Positions 1 to 8,206 of a stretch of DNA of 64,000 bases are shown here, piece by piece; position 1 is the stretch's first letter; each line of letters starts with the position of its first letter. Source of the DNA: Paenibacillus sp. 1001270B_150601_E10 (lineage in GTDB: Bacteria > Bacillota > Bacilli > Paenibacillales > Paenibacillaceae). The stretch is taken from NCBI RefSeq assembly GCF_015558675.1, contig NZ_JADMOL010000009.1:1-64000 (forward strand), read 5' to 3'. A model generated the notes under the pieces. It saw only the letters and a list, made by a program, of their open reading frames with translations. It was not told the origin of the DNA and did not search any database. The position numbers and the translations under genes were made by a program.

Positions 1-55
1 GCGACTCAAAATCGTGAGGGAAACCGTGGAGGTTCGAGTCCTCTCACCGGCACCA
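1..55 (+). tRNA. tRNA-Leu (CAA), 3' part only
   Basis: The window opens inside a tRNA. The anticodon loop CTCAAAA is flanked by a short stem (CGA/TCG), giving anticodon CAA. It is followed by a long variable arm (GAGGGAAACCGTG), a T-arm around TTCGAGT, the 3' acceptor strand CACCGGC, discriminator A and an encoded CCA ending at base 55. The long variable arm plus CAA indicates leucine. The 5' half lies outside the window. Confidence 0.9.
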
Positions 56-70
56 GTTAGTAAATCGTAG

Positions 71-97
71 CTCAAGAAGAGATCTTGAGTTTTTTTG
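71..97 (+). terminator. Rho-independent terminator after tRNA-Leu
   Basis: A 7-bp stem CTCAAGA/TCTTGAG (71-77 and 83-89) with a 5-base loop is followed directly by seven T residues. It lies 15 bases after the tRNA CCA end, so it should end the tRNA transcript. Confidence 0.85.
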
Positions 98-666
98 TTT
101 TTCTAGGAGTTTTTTTTGCTTTTTGATGTTTACGATGATAACCATAAGAATTATGGAAGTATACAGTACATAAGAGGCTGCATGCATTCATATTGGATTG
201 ATATTTAGAACGTTCTATACGTGTGTGACGTGAGCGTTTAGTATTCCTGTATGCACAAGGCATCATGATACGAAGCTTTTTAAGGCAGAAACGAATTAAA
301 AGTTGGATATACATCTGCAAGACTTTGTTATCTTTCGCAGGAGCTGGAATTAGGAACTAGGATTTACGCTGCAAGTAGCGATAGTTGCAGTGATGTTGAT
401 GAATACCAAGAAGGAAAGGAATATACCAGTTTGGTTTTTGAGAAAGGGTTTAGATCGATACGACGTTAAAGGTAATGGAAGAGGATAGATGCAAAAGTAA
501 AATTGATACATGATCATAAGTTGCAAACAGTTTATCATGACTTATTCCGTTGCTTCAATATAGAGGAGACGAGTTAAGGCGTAAAGAATATGTAAGTCTT
601 AGGTTCACGCTAGATTGGTCATTATAGTCTTCATTGGTTATATAATGATTAGATTCCTGATAACTA
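98..666. other. Gene-poor flank downstream of tRNA-Leu
   Basis: I see no convincing gene here. The open frames are short, lack Shine-Dalgarno sites and have unusual composition rich in Arg, Cys and Tyr. The segment is more AT-rich than the neighbouring genes. It may be decayed sequence beside a tRNA gene, but no integrase remnant, repeat or att duplication could be recognised. Confidence 0.5.
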
Positions 667-727
667 AAAAGCCATGTTGGACGCGGCAGAGGGAATGTCC
701 TCAGCTATTGCCCACATGGCTTTTTTG
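667..727 (-). terminator. Long-stem terminator downstream of floT
   Basis: AAAAGCCATGT (667-677) pairs with ACATGGCTTTT (713-723), and the arms can extend inward. Read on the minus strand the stem ends in a T run, so it fits as the end of the yuaF-floT transcript. The plus strand also has TTTTTT after the stem, so it may work both ways. Confidence 0.7.
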
Positions 728-792
728 ATGAAATGATGAATTCATCAGACTACCTTAATCGTGTTGATGTCATCATAACTTTTCAATGATAA

Positions 793-2331
793 TTATGATT
801 CCTTGGTTGGCTCTCCGGCTGAACGAGCTGGTTCTTCAATGACTGGGAGAACGGCTGATGTTTTCGCCTTAGACGTTGAATCAGCTCCTTCTGTGAATCG
901 CTTAATCATCTTCTCGACATCAAGCCCGGATACATCCTTTAGCATTTGAGGGGCTGTAGCCATTAACTGTGTGACATAGTTGCTTACGCGGGCTGCGCCT
1001 TCGCCATTGCCGGTATCGACAACTGTTAGCTTGTCGATGGACTTAATAGGCTCTGCAACCTTTCCAGCAAGCTCAGGAAGCATTTTAACGATAATATCGA
1101 GCACCGCAGCCTGACCATAGTTTTCAAACGCTTCAGCAAGTTTCTCTTTCGCCTCTGCTTCGGCAAGTCCTCGGAGGCGGATAACCTCGGCTTCAGCTGT
1201 ACCGCGTGCGCGCTCGGCATCCGCAATCGCAAGACCTTCAAGACGCTTTTGCTCAGCTTGTGCCTTCGCTTCAGCCTCGATACGATACTGCAAGGCATCT
1301 GCCTCGAGCACTTTACGTGACTTCTCAGCTTCCGCCGCTTGGACGACGGAGTAGCGCTCAGCGTCGGCCTTTTTCTTCACTTCAGCGTCATACTGCTTCT
1401 CGCGGCGAAGAATCTCTTTCGCCTCGAGGTCGATCTCACGCTCTTTACGTACCAATTCGACCTGCATTTGCTCTTCGACAACGCTCTGTTTGGAACGAGC
1501 TTCCTGAATAAAGTATGCCTGGTCAGCTTCCGCCCGAGCCATATCCTGCTCGCGCTTAAAGACGGCTACCTTCAATTCCTTCGCCTTCGTTGCTTCTGCT
1601 ACGTTCGTATCGCGAAGGAGTTCTGCCTTCATTCCTTCTTCTTCGGCTTTCGCTTTTTGAATACGGGAATCACGCACCGCCTCTGCTTCGGCAATATCAG
1701 CATCGCGCTTAACAGCGGCTATACGAGGCTTACCGAGTGCATCCAAGTAGCCGTGCTTATCACGCACGTCTTTGATCGTGAAAGATACGATTTGCAGACC
1801 CATCTTTTTAAGGTCTTTGGCTGCAATGGATTGAACCTCTTGGGCGAAGCGATCACGGTTGCGGTAGACTTCTTCGACTGTCATGGAACCTAGGATTGCC
1901 CGAAGATGGCCCTCAAGCACTTCTTGGGCTTCTGCCTTCAAGGCTTCTGTAGGCTTGCCTAGGAATTGTTCCGCAGCTGTAGCGATATCTTCAACAGAAC
2001 CGCCAATCTTGATGATCGCAACAGCATCTGTCATAACAGGTACGCCTTGCTCGGTGTATACCTCTGGAGTCGTAACATCAAGCTTATGTGAGAGTAGGGA
2101 TAAGAATTGAGATTGTTGGAAGATCGGAAGGATAAAGGCGCCTCCGCCACGGACAATCTTCATCTTGCGACCGGATTCGTCGGTGAGGACGTTGCGGCTG
2201 CCTAAGTATGTTCCTGTTACGATCATGGCTTCATCAGGGCTAACGGTCTTATAGCGTGCCCAGAATGCCAAGCCAAGCACTACGATGACACCTACCACAA
2301 TAAGTGGTATAAGCAATACATCATCAATCAT
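793..2331 (-). CDS. floT: Flotillin-like membrane scaffold FloT (YuaG)
   Basis: A 512-residue flotillin, the bacterial SPFH protein that organises functional membrane microdomains and modulates membrane fluidity. An N-terminal hydrophobic segment (about residues 6-27) is followed by the SPFH/band-7 domain to about residue 200. A long coiled-coil region then follows, with many EAE/AEA repeats typical of flotillins (about 210-400), and a Gly/Ala/Glu-rich C-terminus. Length matches Bacillus FloT (about 509). It sits 44 bases downstream of the NfeD-like gene yuaF in the same order as B. subtilis yuaF-yuaG, and should share the sigma-W promoter upstream of yuaF. Confidence 0.95.
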   Translation of the reverse strand: MIDDVLLIPLIVVGVIVVLGLAFWARYKTVSPDEAMIVTGTYLGSRNVLTDESGRKMKIVRGGGAFILPIFQQSQFLSLLSHKLDVTTPEVYTEQGVPVMTDAVAIIKIGGSVEDIATAAEQFLGKPTEALKAEAQEVLEGHLRAILGSMTVEEVYRNRDRFAQEVQSIAAKDLKKMGLQIVSFTIKDVRDKHGYLDALGKPRIAAVKRDADIAEAEAVRDSRIQKAKAEEEGMKAELLRDTNVAEATKAKELKVAVFKREQDMARAEADQAYFIQEARSKQSVVEEQMQVELVRKEREIDLEAKEILRREKQYDAEVKKKADAERYSVVQAAEAEKSRKVLEADALQYRIEAEAKAQAEQKRLEGLAIADAERARGTAEAEVIRLRGLAEAEAKEKLAEAFENYGQAAVLDIIVKMLPELAGKVAEPIKSIDKLTVVDTGNGEGAARVSNYVTQLMATAPQMLKDVSGLDVEKMIKRFTEGADSTSKAKTSAVLPVIEEPARSAGEPTKES

Positions 2332-2375
2332 TCGATCCGCTCCTTTTAAGGGAAATTATTATATAAGTACAAAGA

Positions 2376-2909
2376 CTACACTAGCGAGTTCCCCGTATCT
2401 AATGGAGAAACATATACCGTGTGGTCCTTTACTTCCACGACAACGACTCGGCTATCTTGAGGAATGGCTTCGCCTTCAAATGAGGCTGCGATGTGGTTGG
2501 TGTTGGTGAGCCCGATGCGAATCATAACTTCACCATAGCCTTTGGATGGGATGGAGATGCTAACATCTCCTATGGAGCCAACGAGATCCTGGATGGAATA
2601 GCTAAGCGAGTTCTCGCTATTCTCCATCGGCCGAACATAAAGGAAATACACACCGATCGAGACGGCAATGGCTCCTGCAACCGCAAGCACAATAATCCAA
2701 GCGGTGCTCAGGAAGGTATAGCGGCTGAGCAAAAGGCCTGCAGCGCCAAAGACGGTCAAGCCGCTTACGAGTACCGTCGGCTGGAAGAAATCAAGTCCTG
2801 AATCTCCAATCAACGCATCAAAAAAATGGTCCAGCACTTCACTAAACAACAACGTTACAAGCGCATACAGCACCCCGAAAATAATTAGTCCCCAATATAG
2901 AGTTTCCAT
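2376..2909 (-). CDS. yuaF: NfeD-like membrane protein YuaF
   Basis: A 177-residue membrane protein with hydrophobic segments near residues 5-27, 45-64 and 67-93, followed by a soluble C-terminal domain (about 105-175) with the small beta-barrel (OB-fold) pattern of NfeD proteins, rich in V/I strands. NfeD-type proteins are genetic partners of flotillins, and B. subtilis YuaF (about 174 residues) works with FloT in membrane fluidity and stress resistance. It is the first gene of a two-gene unit with floT and lies directly behind a strong sigma-W promoter match. Confidence 0.9.
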   Translation of the reverse strand: METLYWGLIIFGVLYALVTLLFSEVLDHFFDALIGDSGLDFFQPTVLVSGLTVFGAAGLLLSRYTFLSTAWIIVLAVAGAIAVSIGVYFLYVRPMENSENSLSYSIQDLVGSIGDVSISIPSKGYGEVMIRIGLTNTNHIAASFEGEAIPQDSRVVVVEVKDHTVYVSPLDTGNSLV

Positions 2910-2968
2910 GGCCTCACTCCATTGTATGAAAAGTGTAAAAGCGGAATATTTAACTGTATATGATTACA

Positions 2969-2994
2969 TACGATTTTGTCACGAAAACGTTTCA
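2969..2994 (-). promoter_or_regulatory. Sigma-W promoter of yuaF-floT
   Basis: On the minus strand the sequence reads TGAAAC (2994-2989), a 16-base spacer beginning GTTTT, then CGTA (2972-2969). This is an exact match to the known sigma-W consensus TGAAAC-N16-CGTA, including the T-rich stretch after the -35 box. It is about 60 bases upstream of the yuaF start. The homologous Bacillus operon is a known sigma-W target. Confidence 0.88.
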
Positions 2995-3479
2995 TTTAAC
3001 AGTGAAGAAGTTCATGGATGCAACACTCAACATGCGATGCTTCTTCGTCATTCGAACGGTTCATGCTAGATATAAACATTCTAATAAGAGATAGCCATCG
3101 TTTGTCTGGTCATATAGGCTAACACGATTATATGAGTAAAGATGATTTATAGCACCTGTGATCTTTTTGAACTGAACCATGAATGGGTACCTGTTGCGTA
3201 TCCACTCAAATCCACTCTTTTCATAGACGTAACAAGGCATCAAATCAAGCCATGTAAAAATCGCTTCTATTATATAGCCTAATCCAGATAGGGTTGATAA
3301 GATGATGAAAAGGAAACAGCAAAGGCGCAAGTCCTACATAGGCTCAACCTTAGGGTGGTTGGGTACCCCGACTTCGGTCTAGGTTCAAAAACCGCCCGAA
3401 GCCTGTTTTGGCAAAACCTAAAACCACCTAAAATAAAGACATAAGCAAACGGGATAAACGAAAGGCGGTGACGAACAGC
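2995..3479. other. Intergenic region between yuaF and the Lia/Psp operon
   Basis: About 485 bases with no gene that I can support. One TTG-initiated open frame on the minus strand (3061-3330) begins with a hydrophobic stretch but has a poor ribosome site. The right end (3290-3440) carries several small inverted repeats, including the palindrome GTTTTGGCAAAAC at 3405-3417, and probably holds the promoter and operator of the operon starting at 3480. Confidence 0.5.
3408..3434 (+). promoter_or_regulatory. Possible promoter of the Lia/Psp operon
   Basis: TTGGCA (3408-3413) resembles a -35 box and TAAAAT (3429-3434) a -10 box, but the spacer is only 15 bases. The -35 lies within the perfect palindrome GTTTTGGCAAAAC, which would suit a regulated promoter. 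The assignment is tentative. Confidence 0.35.
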
Positions 3480-3779
3480 ATGCAAAGAAACAACGTATTG
3501 GCAATAGTATTAATCGCATTTGGTGGATTGATCTTGCTTGGTAAGTTTGCTCCATTCCTGGGAGGATTGTTCGGATACCTCATTCCGATCGCATTGGTTG
3601 CTCTAGGCTACTACGGCATCAAGGCAGGGAATTCCTTCTTCGGTTGGGTATTCCTAATCATCGGTGCGATTGGCTTGATCGGCAAGTTCTCCTGGCTCAT
3701 CGGCATTATCTTCGCCGTAGCTCTTATCTTCTGGGGAGTGTCGATGCTGAAAGGACCTCAAAGAAGAAGTCCATTTTAA
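3480..3779 (+). CDS. LiaI-like small membrane protein
   Basis: A 99-residue, almost wholly hydrophobic protein with about three to four membrane segments, matching the transmembrane region shared by LiaI and the LiaF N-terminus. Its start (NNVLAIVLIAFGGLILLGKF) closely resembles the start of the LiaF encoded at 5788. I chose the ATG at 3480 because an AAAGGCGGTG ribosome site at 3461-3470 precedes it; the in-frame GTG at 3468 overlaps that site. First gene of the Lia/Psp cluster. In Bacillus, LiaI anchors the PspA-family protein LiaH at the membrane during cell-wall antibiotic stress; the same role here is inferred. Confidence 0.8.
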   Translation: MQRNNVLAIVLIAFGGLILLGKFAPFLGGLFGYLIPIALVALGYYGIKAGNSFFGWVFLIIGAIGLIGKFSWLIGIIFAVALIFWGVSMLKGPQRRSPF

Positions 3780-3820
3780 ACGAAATAATGAGAAGATCGT
3801 AGTGAAGGAGGATATGGTGA

Positions 3821-4489
3821 ATGAGCGGCATTTTTCGACGGGTACGAGACATTACACTAGCAACATTGAACGAAAGTCTTGATCGCGCAGAAGATCCAAT
3901 TCAACTTATTGATCAGTTTCTAATGCGTACTCAGCAAGAAATCAACGAATCTGAAAGATTGTATAAGCAATATGTGATGCACGCCAATCAAATGAAGCAG
4001 CAAATGAATCAAGCGATTGAGATGCGTGATCGCAGAGAGCAGCAAGCGCTCATCGCGCTTAAGGCTGACGAGGAATACGCAGCGAAGCTTGCCTTGCAAG
4101 AGAAGCTGATCCATGAAGAGAAGGTTCAGCATTATACGGACCTGTACAATCGCACGAAGGAATCCATCCTCGAGCTTGAAGAGCAGCTCCATATGCTGAA
4201 GAGCGAATTTCAAACTGTATATGACAAACGTCAAATGTACATTGCTCGCATGCAGACGATTCGTTTGCAGCAGCGCATGAATGAGCGCACGAACCAATAT
4301 GGAGGCAACCAGACGGACGGCGTGTTTAGACGTCTTGAAGATCGGGTGACCGACATGGAGTGGGAAACACAAAGCTTGAACAAAATTCGCCATATGAATC
4401 AAAGTATTCAAGGTTCATATGAGAAAGAAGCACAGCTGCAGCAAGAAATGCAGCGCCTGCGCGAGAAACTGAACACACCGAAGGAGTGA
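3821..4489 (+). CDS. PspA/IM30 family protein, copy 1 (LiaH-like)
   Basis: A 222-residue PspA/IM30/LiaH-family protein. It starts with the amphipathic helix typical of the family (GIFRRVRDITLATLNESLDR), then DPIQLIDQ, and is helical and coiled-coil throughout with heptads of E, Q, K and R. These proteins polymerise on damaged membrane and limit proton leakage. A GAAGGAGG ribosome site precedes the ATG. It lies between the LiaI-like gene and pspC, with only a 7-base gap to pspC. A second, divergent PspA gene follows at 4996. Confidence 0.9.
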   Translation: MSGIFRRVRDITLATLNESLDRAEDPIQLIDQFLMRTQQEINESERLYKQYVMHANQMKQQMNQAIEMRDRREQQALIALKADEEYAAKLALQEKLIHEEKVQHYTDLYNRTKESILELEEQLHMLKSEFQTVYDKRQMYIARMQTIRLQQRMNERTNQYGGNQTDGVFRRLEDRVTDMEWETQSLNKIRHMNQSIQGSYEKEAQLQQEMQRLREKLNTPKE

Positions 4490-4496
4490 CAAGGTA

Positions 4497-4994
4497 ATGA
4501 ATAAGAAATTGTATCGTTCCAGACGCGACCGCAAGCTCTTCGGCGTGTGTGGAGGAGTCGCAGAATGGCTCAACGTTGATGCAACGCTTGTTCGGGTGTT
4601 GACTGTCCTTACGGTGATCTTCACAGGCGTGCCGCTCTTCATCTACTTTGTATTGGCCTTGGTTGTGCCAAAAGAGCCTTTGCCTTACGGACCATATGGC
4701 CCATACGGCTTCAACAACGGCGCTAACCCATATGGTCAAGCCTATGATTATCAAGGCTACAATGGAGGAACAGGCTACACAGGCGGCAATGCTTACGGAA
4801 CGAAAGGAAATAACCATTACGGACAGCGTAATACTTACGGACAACAGTACAATAATCAAACAGCTGGATACGGCTCAAACCGTAACAGCTCAGAGTTTGA
4901 TTCGATGATGGAAGATATCGAGAAGAAAGCAATGAAGAACGAAATCGAACAATTGCGCGAACAACTCGCGAAGTACGAGAAAGGGGATAAGTAA
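4497..4994 (+). CDS. PspC-domain protein with Gly/Tyr/Asn-rich tail
   Basis: A 165-residue protein in three parts. Residues 1-60 are a PspC domain: a basic start ([20 protein letters not shown]) and two hydrophobic stretches ending in VVPKEP. Residues about 62-133 form a low-complexity linker of Y, G, N and Q (repeats such as YGPYGPYG). The last 30 residues form a charged helix ([16 protein letters not shown]). PspC proteins are membrane partners in phage-shock type responses. The gene sits between two PspA genes, one base from the second. The extended tail is far longer than in minimal 60-70-residue PspC proteins. Confidence 0.88.
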   Translation: MNKKLYRSRRDRKLFGVCGGVAEWLNVDATLVRVLTVLTVIFTGVPLFIYFVLALVVPKEPLPYGPYGPYGFNNGANPYGQAYDYQGYNGGTGYTGGNAYGTKGNNHYGQRNTYGQQYNNQTAGYGSNRNSSEFDSMMEDIEKKAMKNEIEQLREQLAKYEKGDK

Positions 4995-4995
4995 A

Positions 4996-5676
4996 ATGGG
5001 AGTATTTAAACGTATAAAGGATATGACGAAGGCATCTGTACACGATTTGTTGGATAAGGTTGAAGATCCAGTAGTAATGTTGAATCAATATCTTCGTGAC
5101 ATGGAACAAGAAATTCGCGAAGCAGAAGTAACGGTTGCGAAGCAAATGGCAAACGAGCGCCGCATGAAGCAGCGCTATGATGAGGCTGTACGTGTCGCTG
5201 CTGAGCGTGAAGCTCAAGCAGAGCGCGCTTTGGTAGCAGGACAAGAGGAACTGGCACGCAAGTTCTTGGAAGAGAAGCTCTATTACGATCAAAAGGTTGT
5301 AGAATTCCACGACCTGCATGCACAAGCAAAAGCACAAGCAGATGAGTTGATGCACCAAATGCACGCCATGAAAGACGAGTTCTACAAAATGCGCAATAAG
5401 CGCAATGAACTGTCCGCTCGTGCTCAAATGGCAAAAGCACGCAAGCAAATGGCGTCCATTAACACGCTTCATACAATTGAAAGCGGAAGTGCATCCTTAG
5501 GCTTCCATCGCATGGAAGAGAAGATTATGCAAATGGAGGCAGAAGCGGAAGTCATTCGTGTCCCTTACACGAATACAGCAGCATCCACTTTCCAGCCGCC
5601 AGTAGACCCAGAAAAACAACTTAAAGTGGAAGAGCAAATCGCAGCCTTGAAGCAAAAGCTTGGCAAGAAGGAATAA
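4996..5676 (+). CDS. PspA/IM30 family protein, copy 2
   Basis: A 226-residue PspA/IM30-family protein, clearly a paralogue of the product at 3821. It has the amphipathic start ([20 protein letters not shown]), then [17 protein letters not shown], and long coiled-coil helices. It differs from copy 1 in a C-terminal proline-containing linker ([10 protein letters not shown]) before a last helix. The start lies 1 base after the pspC stop, with AGAAAGGGGATAAG as ribosome site. It is the last effector gene before a strong hairpin. It probably acts in membrane repair together with copy 1 and PspC (inference). Confidence 0.9.
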   Translation: MGVFKRIKDMTKASVHDLLDKVEDPVVMLNQYLRDMEQEIREAEVTVAKQMANERRMKQRYDEAVRVAAEREAQAERALVAGQEELARKFLEEKLYYDQKVVEFHDLHAQAKAQADELMHQMHAMKDEFYKMRNKRNELSARAQMAKARKQMASINTLHTIESGSASLGFHRMEEKIMQMEAEAEVIRVPYTNTAASTFQPPVDPEKQLKVEEQIAALKQKLGKKE

Positions 5677-5722
5677 TTGCTTGGGAAATAGCGATAGGTT
5701 ATGATATGCTAAATAAGAATGC

Positions 5723-5760
5723 CTACGGCGATGCGTGTTGCATCGCCGTAGTTGCCTTTT
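5723..5760 (+). terminator. Hairpin between Psp effectors and liaFSR
   Basis: A 12-bp perfect stem CTACGGCGATGC/GCATCGCCGTAG (5723-5734, 5740-5751) with a 5-base loop, followed by the weak tail TTGCCTTTT. It could be a leaky terminator or an mRNA-processing and stability structure that keeps liaFSR expression lower than the effector genes. Confidence 0.65.
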
Positions 5761-5787
5761 CCACATGAGAAGAATAGGAGGTGCGAC

Positions 5788-6435
5788 ATGAATATGAACA
5801 ACCGGCTGCTAGCCTATGTATTAATAGTGGTTGGGCTGCTAATTCTCATCGGAAAATTTATCAGCTTTGGCACTTTTGTCGCTCTCATTATGATTGTCTT
5901 CGGTGTGCAAAAGATTCAGAATTCGGAAACGAAGATTGGGTACATTTTGCTCGGAGTCGGAGGAACGATTCTTCTGCTTGAGCATTTAATGTTATTTATC
6001 GGGATTATTCTTTTATCTCTTGTCTTTTTCTACTTCCGGTCGAAATCGATACAGCCTCACGTACAGGCGATGAAGCGTCACAACTTGATGACAAGTTTGA
6101 AGTGGGACCGTGAACCTTATCACTTGTACAGCCAAAGCTTATGGCATATTGTAGGAGAGAGCGATATTGATTTGTCTCTTGCGATGCAAGAAGAGAATGA
6201 GACGACGCTCTTGTTCCAAGGGGTATTTGGAGATATCGATATTACAATTCCAGATGATGTAGGTGTCGAAATCGAGGCTACCGTACTATTTGGACAAATT
6301 GATGTGGTTCATGATCGAGATACGGGATTTTTCAATAAATGGACCTGGCGCTCGCCTCACTATAACACAACGGATCAGCGGGTGAAGATCTATTTGTCCT
6401 ACATCATTGGGGATGTAGATATACGCTTGCATTAA
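5788..6435 (+). CDS. liaF: LiaF, membrane inhibitor of LiaRS signalling
   Basis: A 215-residue protein with four hydrophobic segments in the first 85 residues and a soluble C-terminal domain (about 110-215) with the beta-rich LiaF pattern (GVFGDIDITIPDDVGVEIEA; IIGDVDIRL at the end). In Bacillus, LiaF holds the kinase LiaS inactive until the envelope is stressed. The ATG at 5788 follows AGGAGGTG at 5776-5783; an upstream in-frame ATG at 5752 lacks a site. It is followed by liaS and liaR in the family's usual order. Confidence 0.9.
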   Translation: MNMNNRLLAYVLIVVGLLILIGKFISFGTFVALIMIVFGVQKIQNSETKIGYILLGVGGTILLLEHLMLFIGIILLSLVFFYFRSKSIQPHVQAMKRHNLMTSLKWDREPYHLYSQSLWHIVGESDIDLSLAMQEENETTLLFQGVFGDIDITIPDDVGVEIEATVLFGQIDVVHDRDTGFFNKWTWRSPHYNTTDQRVKIYLSYIIGDVDIRLH

Positions 6436-6474
6436 TCAGAGGACATTGACATTGAAAGGAGCAGCGAATCCGCT

Positions 6475-7596
6475 ATGAATAACAAGAAGAGCGTGAATAT
6501 GGTCATTCGTATGATGGGAGAAACGTTGCTTCTTTCTTTTATATTGCTGTTTATCGTGGTTTATATCATGCAATCTGCAGGGTATGTACAGCCCTTTAAC
6601 ACCTTTATAGATGGAGTCAAGGCGACCTTGTCAGCCGTGATTGTCGTCGGGGTCGTTTCCATCTTGTTCGGGTTCTATCAAGGGTATAAAATGAAGCATC
6701 GCATTGAGCTGCTGCGCGAATCGATGGTGCTCTTGGAAAAGGGCAATCTTTCAAGGCCGATGCCTGAGCTTGGGCATGATGAGCTTGGGCAGCTTGCCGA
6801 ACAGTTGGGCCGAGTGAGCAAGCGCTGGGAGGAGCAGGTGACTTCCTTGCAGCGACTATCCACGAATAACGCTCAGCTTGCAGAGCAAGCGCGTATATCG
6901 GCTATTATGGAAGAGCGCCAACGATTGGCGCGGGAGCTGCATGATGCGGTCAGTCAGCAGTTGTTCGCGATCTCGATGACAGCGACGGCTGTAAAAAGAA
7001 CGCTAGGACGCGATTATGAGCGAGCAGAGCGGCAGGTGGAGCTCATTGAAGAGATGGCATCCGTTGCCCAATCAGAGATGAGGGCGCTGCTGCTTCATTT
7101 GAGACCTGTGCATCTTGAGGGGAAAGGGCTTGTCCAAGGTCTTAGAGAGCTGATTCATGAACTGCAATCAAAGGTTCCGATTGATATTCACTGTGAGGTA
7201 GATGAGGATATTCACCTGCTTAAGGGTGTCGAGAATCATTTGTTCCGAATTGTGCAAGAGGCCATGTCTAATGCGCTTCGGCATTCCAAGGCGGAGCGAA
7301 TGGAGATCAAGCTTCAGAATCGTGAGGATGCGGTTCGGCTGATGATTCGAGACAACGGCGTTGGATTCGATTGGGAGGATCAGAAGCAGGCGAGCTATGG
7401 TCTTAAAACGATGCAGGAACGGGTTCATGAGATCGGTGGATCGATTCAGTTTATTACTGCACCTGGTAAAGGAACGCGAATCGAGATTCGTATCCCTGTG
7501 CTGAAGGATGAGCCAATTTGGAAGGAGGAAGAGGTTGACGATGGATTCGATGGAAATGGAGATGGAGACACCGATTCAAGTGCTGCTCGTGGATGA
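6475..7596 (+). CDS. liaS: LiaS-type sensor histidine kinase
   Basis: A 373-residue sensor kinase of the NarL-partner class. Two membrane segments (about 17-36 and 50-68) enclose only a short loop, as expected for an intramembrane-sensing kinase. A HAMP region follows, then the phosphoacceptor motif ERQRLARELHDAVSQQ (His about 156), the N box NALRHS (Asn about 267) and the G box DNGVGFD (about 294-300). The C-terminal tail is acidic and overlaps the start of liaR. It should respond to cell-wall antibiotics through LiaF (family knowledge). Confidence 0.9.
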   Translation: MNNKKSVNMVIRMMGETLLLSFILLFIVVYIMQSAGYVQPFNTFIDGVKATLSAVIVVGVVSILFGFYQGYKMKHRIELLRESMVLLEKGNLSRPMPELGHDELGQLAEQLGRVSKRWEEQVTSLQRLSTNNAQLAEQARISAIMEERQRLARELHDAVSQQLFAISMTATAVKRTLGRDYERAERQVELIEEMASVAQSEMRALLLHLRPVHLEGKGLVQGLRELIHELQSKVPIDIHCEVDEDIHLLKGVENHLFRIVQEAMSNALRHSKAERMEIKLQNREDAVRLMIRDNGVGFDWEDQKQASYGLKTMQERVHEIGGSIQFITAPGKGTRIEIRIPVLKDEPIWKEEEVDDGFDGNGDGDTDSSAARG

Positions 7597-8206
7597 CCAT
7601 GAGATGGTGCGGATCGGTCTTGCTGCGGTGTTAAGCACAGAAGACGGCATTGAAGTGGTAGGGGAAGCGAGCAACGGAGAAGAAGGCATACGACTGGCGC
7701 TGGAGTATAAGCCCGATGTCGTTCTCATGGACTTGGTCATGGACGGAATGGACGGCATAGAAACGACGCGTAAGCTGCTCCAGCTGCATCCGGACTGCAA
7801 AGTTATCGTGCTAACGAGCTATCTGGACGATGAGAAGATGTATCCCGTTATCGAGGCTGGAGCGTTCAGCTACCTGCTCAAGACATCAAGGGCAACAGAG
7901 ATTGCAGAAGCGATCCGTGCAGCTGCAAGAGGACAATCGGTGCTTGAATCCCAGGTTGCCTCCAAGATGATGAATCGATTCCGTCAACCAAAGCCTGCTC
8001 AGGCCGCCCATGAACAGCTTACGGAGCGGGAAATGGACGTGCTAACTTTGCTTGCGAAAGGCAAGTCCAATCAGGATATCGCAGATGAGCTGTTTATCGG
8101 CATTAAGACGGTGAAGTTCCATGTGACGAATATTTTAGCGAAGCTTGGCGTAGAGGATCGGACGCAGGCCGCGATTTATGCTTATAAAAATGGTCTCGCA
8201 GAGTAA
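7541..8206 (+). CDS. liaR: LiaR-type response regulator (NarL/LuxR family)
   Basis: A 221-residue regulator with receiver-domain acidic residues VDDH (about 18-20), phosphoacceptor Asp about 64 in VLMDLVMDG, conserved T92 and K114, and a C-terminal LuxR helix-turn-helix (LTEREMDVLTLLAKGKSNQD, GIKTVKFHVTNILAKL). ATG 7541 is preceded by GGAGGAAGAGG; further in-frame ATGs at 7550 and 7556 cannot be excluded. The gene overlaps the liaS end by 56 bases, implying coupled translation. Its likely target is the operon starting at 3480. Confidence 0.9.
   Translation: MDSMEMEMETPIQVLLVDDHEMVRIGLAAVLSTEDGIEVVGEASNGEEGIRLALEYKPDVVLMDLVMDGMDGIETTRKLLQLHPDCKVIVLTSYLDDEKMYPVIEAGAFSYLLKTSRATEIAEAIRAAARGQSVLESQVASKMMNRFRQPKPAQAAHEQLTEREMDVLTLLAKGKSNQDIADELFIGIKTVKFHVTNILAKLGVEDRTQAAIYAYKNGLAE

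Noticed and set aside
72-538. Two minus-strand frames in the tRNA flank
   Set aside because: One overlaps the tRNA terminator, neither has a ribosome site, and the composition looks random.
3061-3330. Minus-strand frame of 89 codons with hydrophobic start
   Set aside because: TTG start with AGGA only one base away, odd composition (many Tyr, Cys, Trp) and no family resemblance; left out as a gene.
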